From: Clostridia bacterium
GTDB taxonomy: Bacteria > Bacillota > Clostridia > TANB77 > CAG-508
NCBI GenBank assembly: GCA_022796855.1
Contig: JAAWJM010000021.1
Location: 1-36,243 of the forward strand
Direction of reading: 5' to 3'
Length of the DNA: 36,243 nucleotides
A program made the translations under genes and the position numbers. Below are positions 17,390 to 26,664 of this stretch, in pieces; the first letter of the stretch is position 1; every line of letters starts with the position of its first letter. The notes under the pieces are model-generated. The model saw only the letters and a list, made by a program, of their open reading frames with translations. It made no database searches and had not been told where the DNA came from.

Positions 17390-18124
17390 ATGATGGCAAG
17401 TTTTGAACACGACTTTGAAATTGGGTTTCGTGATGTTGGAAAAAGTAATGAACTTACCAATAAAGGTCTTATTGGTTTTTTAGAGGATATTGCTGGTATG
17501 CATTCAAATGAGGTTGGTTATGGACTAAATCATATTGAAGAAACTGGCTTAACTTGGGTACTGCTAAATTGGAAAATTCGCATTTTGAAACGCCCTCTTT
17601 ATGGAGAAAAAATTCATATTAAAACTTGGGCACGAAATTCGATGAAGTTTTATACTTTTCGTGATTTTGAAGTTTATAATGCTAAAAATGAATTAGTGGC
17701 AATTGCTACTACAAAATGGGTTCTTATGGATGCCAAAACAATGAGTTTAATGAAAATTTCGGAAGAATTAATCTCAAAATATTGTCCTGAAAGTAAAATG
17801 GTATTTGAAGGTGAAACTGAAATTAATAAGTTAGAAGCTCCAAATGAATATTCTATTGTTATGCCTTATACCATTCAAAGAAAGGATATTGATATTAATG
17901 GTCATGTGCATAATACCTATTATTTAGATTTTGCCTATGAAATTCTTCCAGATGATGTGTATGAAAATTTTAATTTTGGCAATTTTGAAATTATGTATAA
18001 AAAGGAAACCAAACTTGGAGAAACCATTAAATGTTTTTATACTAAAATAGATACTTCTCATTATGTAGTAATGAAAACAGAAGATGAGAAATCGATTCAT
18101 TGTATTGTAAAATTTGATGAATAA
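17390..18124 (+). CDS. Acyl-ACP thioesterase
   Basis: Releases fatty acids from acyl carrier protein. The 244-residue protein has two hot-dog halves, the first with LIGFLEDIAGMHSNEVGYGL and a TWVLLNWKIRI strand, the second with RKDIDINGHVHNTYYLDFAYE, whose N-x-H carries the catalytic residues of the family. GGAG at 17381-17384 serves the ATG at 17390 or 17393. It is adjacent to rqcH in the same direction (20-bp gap) and may share its transcript. Native codon use. Confidence 0.92.
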   Translation: MMASFEHDFEIGFRDVGKSNELTNKGLIGFLEDIAGMHSNEVGYGLNHIEETGLTWVLLNWKIRILKRPLYGEKIHIKTWARNSMKFYTFRDFEVYNAKNELVAIATTKWVLMDAKTMSLMKISEELISKYCPESKMVFEGETEINKLEAPNEYSIVMPYTIQRKDIDINGHVHNTYYLDFAYEILPDDVYENFNFGNFEIMYKKETKLGETIKCFYTKIDTSHYVVMKTEDEKSIHCIVKFDE

Positions 18125-18144
18125 TGTAATAAAGAAAGGATGCT

Positions 18145-19875
18145 ATGTTTATGGCTTTTGATGGAATTGTAACCAAACATGTGGTAGAAGAATTAAGTAA
18201 CTGTTTGATTGGTGGAAAAATTAATAAAGTCTATCAACCAAATAAGAATGAAGTTTTATTTGAGATTTACGCAAACCAAAAGCATTATGTATTACTTGCT
18301 AATATTGATGCTAGTTCTTGCCGTGTTCATTTAACGAATCTACAAAAACAAAATCCCCTAACTCCTCCTAACTTTTGCATGCTTCTTCGTAAGCATATTA
18401 TTGGTATGCGAATTCAGTCTTTTAAAACTTATGGTCTTGAAAGAATCATTCATATTGTATTAGATGGTTATGATGAGTTAAATGATTTTGTAACAAAAGA
18501 AATTGTAATTGAACTTATGGGAAAACATAGTAATGTTATTTTATTAAATCAATCTGGTACGATTATTGATAGTGCAAGACACCTTGATCAGTATTCTGGC
18601 TCAGTAAGAGACATTTTGCCTGCAAGACTTTACGTTTTTCCTACTACAGCCAAAACAAATTTCTTAGAATTACAAGATTTTGAAGAGTTTTATCATATGC
18701 TTATTCCCTATCTTAAAGAAGATCGTATCGATACGATTATCCCTTCTCATTTTAATGGAATTAGCCGATTGCTTATTGAGTCTTTGCTCACACAACATCA
18801 TATTGATCCATCTTCCACTTTAAAAGAAGATTATCGCACCCTTTATCAGTCTTTACGACAGCTAATTACCTCTTCTTTGGTACATTGCATTCCTTTTTCC
18901 AACCATCAAAAAGAGGATTTTGTCCTTGCTAAAACAGATACAAAATCCCCTTTAGCAATTAATCATTTTTTAGATGATTTTTACACAAACAAAGAAACGA
19001 TAAATGAGTTTATTAGTTATCGAAATAGTGTATTGAAACTAATTTTAAATGAATTAAAAAAATATACGAAGCGTTTAGCTAATATGAATCAAAAGTTAGA
19101 AGAATGTCATTCAAAAGAACAATATCGCATTTATGGAGAACTTATTACGGCAAACCTATACCAAATTGACCAAAATACCAATGTAAGTAGCCTTACTCTT
19201 CCTAACTATTATGAGGACAATCAACTAATTACCATTCCTATGGACAAAAGTTTATCTCCTAGTTTGAATGCAAAAAAGTTTTTTAAAAAATACAATAAAT
19301 TAAAAAATGCTTGTGAGATTGTGAATAAACAAAAAGAAGATACCATTCATGAAATCGACTATATTGAAAGTATTATTTACGAATTAGAAAATGCAAAAAC
19401 CGTTTCGGATATCGATGTGGTTTACACTGAATTTTCTGAAAATTTTTTAGGAAAAAGTTTTCTTACTTCAAAAAAACCAAATAAAAAGAAAACAACAAAA
19501 AAGAAAAAAGAAGAGGAATTTTCTCCCCTTACCTATACCATTGATGGCTATACTGTTTTGGTTGGAAAAAATAACAAACAAAATGATTACTTAAGTTTAA
19601 AATATGCTCATTCTAATGACCTATGGTTTCACACAAAGGACATTCATGGAAGCCATGTCATCTTAAAAACAAACGGAGAAGAAATTCCACAAGAAACCAT
19701 AAACAAATGTGCTTCTCTTTGTGCCTTCCATAGTAAAGCCAAAAATTCTTCTAATGTAGCGGTCGATTATACATTTGCTCGTTATGTAAAAAAAGCTTCT
19801 GGTGCAAAACCTGGTATGGTTATTTATACTAATTTTCAAACTGTTAATGTACAACCTTATAATCATGAGCTTTGA
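18145..19875 (+). CDS. rqcH: Ribosome quality control protein RqcH (NFACT)
   Basis: Binds stalled 50S subunits carrying peptidyl-tRNA and adds C-terminal alanine tails that mark the stuck chain for degradation. The 576-residue protein starts MFMAFDGIVTKHVVEEL and has the NFACT-N domain (about 1-220), a long helical and coiled-coil centre (about 270-420), a lysine-rich linker and the NFACT-R domain with LWFHTKDIHGSHVIL and NVAVDYTFARYVKKASGAKPGMVIY. It ends at TGA. GAAAGGATG ribosome site. It is relevant here because CGG-stalled ribosomes would be its substrates. Confidence 0.95.
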   Translation: MFMAFDGIVTKHVVEELSNCLIGGKINKVYQPNKNEVLFEIYANQKHYVLLANIDASSCRVHLTNLQKQNPLTPPNFCMLLRKHIIGMRIQSFKTYGLERIIHIVLDGYDELNDFVTKEIVIELMGKHSNVILLNQSGTIIDSARHLDQYSGSVRDILPARLYVFPTTAKTNFLELQDFEEFYHMLIPYLKEDRIDTIIPSHFNGISRLLIESLLTQHHIDPSSTLKEDYRTLYQSLRQLITSSLVHCIPFSNHQKEDFVLAKTDTKSPLAINHFLDDFYTNKETINEFISYRNSVLKLILNELKKYTKRLANMNQKLEECHSKEQYRIYGELITANLYQIDQNTNVSSLTLPNYYEDNQLITIPMDKSLSPSLNAKKFFKKYNKLKNACEIVNKQKEDTIHEIDYIESIIYELENAKTVSDIDVVYTEFSENFLGKSFLTSKKPNKKKTTKKKKEEEFSPLTYTIDGYTVLVGKNNKQNDYLSLKYAHSNDLWFHTKDIHGSHVILKTNGEEIPQETINKCASLCAFHSKAKNSSNVAVDYTFARYVKKASGAKPGMVIYTNFQTVNVQPYNHEL

Positions 19876-19899
19876 GACAGCTAATTACCTTCTTATGAG

Positions 19900-19932
19900 G
19901 AAGACACTTTCATGGTGTCTTTTCATTTTTTT
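19900..19932 (+). terminator. rqcH terminator
   Basis: AAGACAC / GTGTCTT stem with a T-rich tail just after the rqcH stop. Confidence 0.8.
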
Positions 19933-20000
19933 AATGTTAAGAAAAAATTAATTGATATTTTCGAAAAATGCGGTATAATGTAGATATAGGATGTGATGCT

Positions 20001-20703
20001 ATGAAAATTGTAAAAAGAGTAATTTTGATTGTTTTGCTTATCATACTAATTATTATTAGTTCTATTGTATATATGGGATACCAAATGTATCAAGATGCTA
20101 TTTCTAGGACAAGTATTGCTAGTCGTATTGAAGAACTTAAGAAAGATGAAAATTATATACGTTTTTCGGAAATTCCAGAACATTTTAGAAATGCTATTGT
20201 AGCAGTAGAAGACCATCGTTTTTATAAACACAATGGAATTGATATTATTACAACAACACGATCGATGATGGAAAATATAAAAGAAAAAGAAATTGTGGCA
20301 GGTGGAAGTACCATTACCCAACAAGTACGGAAGACTTCTCTATTTTACCCAAGAGCAACGTTTTACTCGAAAAATTGCAGAACTATTTGTTGCCTTTGAC
20401 TTAGAAAAAAATTATTCAAAAGAAGATATTTTAGAATTATATTGTAACATGATTTATTATGGTGATGGATATTATGGGCTAAAAGAAGCAAGTCTTGGGT
20501 ATTTTAATAAATCACCTAATGAACTAACCTTAGCAGAGGCGTCTTTATTAGCAGGCCTTCCAAATGCACCTAGTGCTTACTCTCCTACTAAAAATCCAAA
20601 ATTAGCACAAAAAAGACATTCTATTGTATTAACGCAAATGGTAAAATACGAATACATTTCGGAAGAACAAAAACAAGAAATTGTAAATACCTTTCAACAA
20701 TAA
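20001..20703 (+). CDS. Monofunctional GT51 peptidoglycan glycosyltransferase, read through a CGG +1 frameshift
   Basis: Polymerises lipid II into glycan strands outside the membrane. It has an N-terminal membrane anchor (about residues 6-30), then the GT51 motifs: EDHRFYKHNGID with the catalytic glutamate near residue 70, GGSTITQQ near residue 100, and, in the +1 frame, YFTQEQRFTRKIAELF, YCNMIYYGDGYYGLKEASLGYF and EASLLAGLPNAPSAYSP. The frame changes at codon 110, CGG (20328-20330). Reading GTA, skipping C, then GGA AGA CTT restores QQVGRLLYFTQ, matching the family spacing. The span is 703 nt, one more than a multiple of three. It is the only CGG in the gene. Ribosome site is weak (AGG). Confidence 0.85.
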
Positions 20704-20726
20704 AAAGAGCCTTTCGCTCTTTTTAT
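20702..20726 (+). terminator. GT51 terminator
   Basis: AAAAAGAGC / GCTCTTTTT hairpin with T-rich tail directly after the stop codon. It shows that the second reading frame is the true 3' end of the gene. Confidence 0.85.
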
Positions 20727-20774
20727 TGTTTTGCTACTGCACATATTTTTTATTTAATTTATAAAAAACATTTA

Positions 20775-21455
20775 TTATATATGGTTTAAGCTTCTTTGTT
20801 TTGGTCGGTTCATTTTATTTGAATATACCTTATCCATTACCCTATCTGGATAATGCTTATCTAAAAAAGCATCTATTTTGCTATTGGCTTCTATTTTTTG
20901 TACTCTCTCATTTTGTCTTGCTCCTGCAAGGCAGGAAATTCCAATATTAAATAGCATAAAACCTACTAATATGGCAGTAATGGTTTTAAATTGTGTGTTT
21001 CCAATGTAGATGTCAATTTTTTGTAATAGTGGTAATACAAATTTTACAAACAGTACTCCTAATATTCCCCAACAAAATCAAAATAGTAAACTTGTTCTTC
21101 CTCCTATGTTTAAAAACATATTACTATAATCCCACGATACGGTTCCAAAGCATAACTCTTGAAAATAAGAACAAAAGTATTCAATTGCTCCGCCAAGAAC
21201 CATACTACAAACAAATACTTTTTTCACATCTTTTACTTTACTAACAATAAAGTAATACATAACTGCCCCAATTCCATATACTGGAATAAATGGTCCATAA
21301 ATAAGTCCTTGTCGTATTTTAAAAGAATGGTCAAAAATAATTCCTACTAAAGTTTCTACAATACAACCAACAATACTTCCTATTAAAAACACCCAAAATA
21401 TTTTAATCAATTCATCTTTGATTTTTTGTAACTTCTCCTTGTTCATATTCTCCAC
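20775..21455 (-). pseudogene. CmpB-like (PF06541) membrane protein with internal TGA
   Basis: The gene codes for a family of putative ABC-transporter-associated membrane proteins. The first part (21455-21078) has four helices and the signature GPFIPVYGIGAVMYYF...GGAIEYFCSYFQELCFGTVSWDYS. Then TGA at 21080-21078 interrupts GGRTSLLF, and the same frame continues with FCWGILGVLFVKF and the family C-terminus QNERVQKIEANSKIDAFLDKHYP. There is no frame change and no CGG. One base (TCA to TGA) explains it, since serine or similar is expected. The gene is either recently broken, a sequencing error, or read through. TGA is used as a stop elsewhere in the window (rqcH). Confidence 0.8.
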
Positions 21456-21545
21456 CTCTTATTTCTTCTTTTATTACTACATTTTTTACTATAACATACA
21501 ATTCTTAATTTTCTATTAACCAATCTTTAAACCTTCGTTAAGATT

Positions 21546-22133
21546 CTATTTATTCCATAATTCGGAACTTTTTATAATTCTATATATATCTCCCCAATTA
21601 TTTACTTCCTTGATATACTCATTTTCCTGTAATTTTACTAAATTAGTATCTCTAAAATATAATGTCTTTATATGATTATCCGATAACTTTTTTATAATTT
21701 TCCAGTCATCATCAATCATAATATCTACATTTTCTTTTTTACAAATTTCTACTTTGTCATCAATCGTCCAATAATACTTATCAAAATAAATATTATTTTC
21801 TTCTAATAACCTTATTGCATCATCTTTCATTTCTTTGATAAATCCACCTCTAGCAGTAATAACTACAAATTCATGTCCTTGCTCTTTTAGTAAATGATAT
21901 ACTCTTAGAAAGCCCGACATTAGATTACTTTCTTTTGATACTATTAAAAAATATTTTTCGATAAATTCTTTTTCTTGTTCTTTTGTCCAATTATATCTCG
22001 CTTGAAATTTTGGTTCTTCCCTATTTACTAAATGATTTCCTTTTAAATTATCAACATCAAATATTTCTTCATATGTTCTAAATGTTGTTTCACTATCTAT
22101 TACTACACCATCTAAATCAATTCCTATTTTCAT
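21546..22133 (-). CDS. HAD-superfamily phosphatase, NT5C-like
   Basis: A 195-residue soluble hydrolase. MKIGIDLDGVVIDSE carries the two catalytic aspartates (DLDG), VITARGG is HAD motif II with threonine, and IDDDWK gives the acidic motif IV. This matches the deoxyribonucleotidase (NT5C) branch that dephosphorylates nucleotides, but substrate is not provable here. It starts 10 bp after the NUDIX gene, so the two form a two-gene unit, which suggests both clean up nucleotides or nucleotide sugars. Confidence 0.85.
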   Translation of the reverse strand: MKIGIDLDGVVIDSETTFRTYEEIFDVDNLKGNHLVNREEPKFQARYNWTKEQEKEFIEKYFLIVSKESNLMSGFLRVYHLLKEQGHEFVVITARGGFIKEMKDDAIRLLEENNIYFDKYYWTIDDKVEICKKENVDIMIDDDWKIIKKLSDNHIKTLYFRDTNLVKLQENEYIKEVNNWGDIYRIIKSSELWNK

Positions 22134-22143
22134 TTTTTACCCC

Positions 22144-22662
22144 TTATTTTAAATAACTATACTTCTCACTTACAATATTATATAATTCCCTTGCACCATT
22201 GCTTAATTCACTTTCATTTACTTCGCCAATTTTATATCTTTCATATCCTAAACATTTATCTGGTTCTACAATTTCCAATTCTCCACTTTTTAAAAAACCT
22301 TTATATAAAAGATAAATCCAATTCTGTTCTTTTTTATTCCTTACATCAAATGTTTTTGCATAAGTGGACACAATAAATTCTTGCAATTCAATACAAGCAT
22401 CATTCCCAGCTTCTTCTATAATTTCTCTTTGTAAAGCTGTTCTAAAATCAATATCACTTTGTTTTACCCTTCCACCAATTGTTTCTAATTTTAGTTGTTC
22501 ATCTCTACAACCTAAACCTCTTCGTTGAAAAACAATTCTATTTTCCTCATCAAAAGCAAATACAATTACGGCAACATCATATTTTTGGGGTATTTCATCT
22601 TTATCTTTCAAAATTTGATTTAATTCCTTCATATCTTTTACTTCTTTTGAAAACAACTTCAT
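22144..22662 (-). CDS. NUDIX hydrolase
   Basis: Hydrolyses a nucleoside diphosphate linked to another group. The 172-residue protein has a Nudix box near residues 70-92, GGRVKQSDIDFRTALQREIIEEAG, complete at the REIIEEAG metal-binding end, while the usual upstream glutamate of the box is aspartate here. The preceding region FDEENRIVFQRRGLG fits the fold. First gene of the pair with the HAD phosphatase. Ribosome site AGGAGAT. Substrate unknown. Confidence 0.88.
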   Translation of the reverse strand: MKLFSKEVKDMKELNQILKDKDEIPQKYDVAVIVFAFDEENRIVFQRRGLGCRDEQLKLETIGGRVKQSDIDFRTALQREIIEEAGNDACIELQEFIVSTYAKTFDVRNKKEQNWIYLLYKGFLKSGELEIVEPDKCLGYERYKIGEVNESELSNGARELYNIVSEKYSYLK

Positions 22663-22705
22663 CTTTTATCTCCTAATCTTTATTTGTTTCTACATATACT
22701 ACTTA

Positions 22706-22957
22706 TTATTCTTCTATTACTGTTCCTACCTTATACTCCACGTCTTCCATAAACGGAAACATTTCTTTTAATCGTTTCAATGTAATCATTGCCATTCGTG
22801 GTTGTGGATTTTTGTCGTGTATGGAAATTAGTTTTTGTGTGTAGCAATTTTCGGTAGTTTTAAATACTAGGTATCTGTTATTGACATAGGTAAAATAAAC
22901 TTGAAATCCATTGTCAAGTTCTTTGTTAAATCTCTCAAATGTATACGTATTTTCCAT
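22706..22957 (-). CDS. Small hypothetical protein, 83 residues
   Basis: An 83-residue protein beginning MENTYTFERFNKELDNGFQV, beta-rich, with an AGAGGAAA ribosome site. No motif recognised. It follows ligA by 17 bp in the same direction and is probably in the pgsA-ligA transcript. Codon use is native. Confidence 0.65.
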   Translation of the reverse strand: MENTYTFERFNKELDNGFQVYFTYVNNRYLVFKTTENCYTQKLISIHDKNPQPRMAMITLKRLKEMFPFMEDVEYKVGTVIEE

Positions 22958-22974
22958 TGTTTTTTCCTCTTTCC

Positions 22975-25608
<2,634 letters not shown>

Positions 25609-25689
25609 CGTTTTTCTCTCCTTCTTTTTTGATAGTTTTATTATATACAAAAACCCAAAAAAAAGAAAGTGCAAAATAAAAAATTATAC

Positions 25690-25717
25690 AAAAAAGAGCA
25701 ATGGTTTCCCATCACTC
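25690..25717 (-). terminator. Terminator of the 142-residue accessory gene
   Basis: GAGTGATGG-GAAA-CCATTGCTC stem (complete with G-U pairs in minus-strand RNA) followed by six T. Confidence 0.8.
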
Positions 25718-25738
25718 CTTCTTGCAAAGAGCCCACGC

Positions 25739-26167
25739 TTACTCTTCTTCAATTGCTTCTTCTAATTTGTTTAAGAATTCATTTGCCAGTGTCATGAGAT
25801 CTTCTGTTCCTATCGTCAACCATTCTCTATTTTCTATGGTATCTACGCTTTTAAAAATTTCACTAATAAAATCTCTTTTACATCGTGCAAACTCATTCTT
25901 TCCTTCAATGTCCATTTTTTCATAGACTATCTCGCCATCAAAATCCAATGAAATTTCGAAATTATCAATCCTTTGGATTAAAACTAATAGTTTTCCTCTG
26001 ATAATATCAATTTGGTTTTGACAAGCTAAGAGCTCCCTCACACTACTATTGGAATTATACAAAAGCGTGTGTGCAATATTTAATCCAAAAACCCTATCCG
26101 TATATGTCCGAACCATTTTGGATTGTAGCTCGATTGCTTCTTCAAGCCTTTCTGTATTAAGCTTCAT
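25739..26167 (-). CDS. Hypothetical helical protein, 142 residues (accessory)
   Basis: An acidic, almost all-helical protein (MKLNTERLEEAIELQSKMVR...) with heptad-like hydrophobic spacing, no cysteine motif and no family that I recognise. It has an AAAGGAGAAA ribosome site, stands alone and has a strong terminator. In-frame CGG at codon 20 (26108-26110) must be read as arginine. Codon use (ACG, AGG, GGA mix) is richer in GC than pgsA next to it. Confidence 0.65.
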   Translation of the reverse strand: MKLNTERLEEAIELQSKMVRTYTDRVFGLNIAHTLLYNSNSSVRELLACQNQIDIIRGKLLVLIQRIDNFEISLDFDGEIVYEKMDIEGKNEFARCKRDFISEIFKSVDTIENREWLTIGTEDLMTLANEFLNKLEEAIEEE

Positions 26168-26270
26168 CCATTTTCTCCTTTCTAATACATTAGAAATGTT
26201 ACTACTATTTGTATGTTACATTGCGTGGATTACTTTTTCATTATATCACGTTTATGTTAATTTGTAAAAT

Positions 26271-26564
26271 TTACCTTCTATTATTTTCAACAATATCCAC
26301 AATATCGCTAATATAATCCCCAATGACTGGTATATTTAGTGTTACGATTTTTTGTAGGATTATTACTAGTATTGCAGTAAGGATTGTGAAACCGATACCA
26401 ATACCAATTCCTTTTGAAATTCCAGCAAGGAGATTTCGGATTAGGAGTTCTTTTCGGTTTCCTAGTATTTCGGATAAATCGATGAAATGGTTTTTGATGA
26501 GTGCATAATTTAAGTCATCGATACTTTTTTCTAGTCTCTTGAAATGTGTTTTTTTGATAAACAT
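26271..26564 (-). CDS. DUF5665-family small membrane protein
   Basis: A 97-residue protein; residues about 45-70 form one glycine-rich hydrophobic helix (NLLAGISKGIGIGIGFTI) flanked by a charged N-terminus with LIKNHFIDLSEIL, as in DUF5665 proteins of Clostridia. I chose the ATG at 26564; a GTG at 26573 is also possible. The likely ribosome site GGGTGG lies inside the terminal arm of the inverted-repeat element 26568-26651, so its translation may depend on RNA folding. Function unknown. Confidence 0.75.
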   Translation of the reverse strand: MFIKKTHFKRLEKSIDDLNYALIKNHFIDLSEILGNRKELLIRNLLAGISKGIGIGIGFTILTAILVIILQKIVTLNIPVIGDYISDIVDIVENNRR

Positions 26565-26567
26565 ATA

Positions 26568-26651
26568 AACCACCCTACTTTTTTTGCTAACGCATAGCCA
26601 TTCTTTGCAAGTGGCAAAGCCACTAACTTAGGTCATTTAATTAGGGTGGTT
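26568..26651. repeat. Inverted-repeat element that could mask the DUF5665 ribosome site
   Basis: AACCACCCTA (26568-26577) and its exact inverse TAGGGTGGTT (26642-26651) enclose inner hairpins, including GTGGCAAAGCCAC (26611-26623) and a GCTAACGCATAGCC segment. In minus-strand RNA the outer stem sequesters the GGGTGG ribosome site of the gene at 26271-26564. It could be a mobile palindromic repeat, a structured leader, or part of the UPF0182 gene's 3' end. Confidence 0.65.
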
Positions 26652-26664
26652 CATTTTTTGAAAA

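Noticed and set aside
21078-21080. TGA reassigned to tryptophan
   Set aside because: TGA serves as a stop in rqcH and in the 244-residue gene, and TGG is used for tryptophan throughout. The TGA lies where serine or similar is expected, not tryptophan.
26568-26651. Cyclic-di-GMP or other known riboswitch upstream of DUF5665
   Set aside because: The hairpins do not match the conserved core of a known riboswitch class that I can recall. I list it only as a repeat or structured leader.
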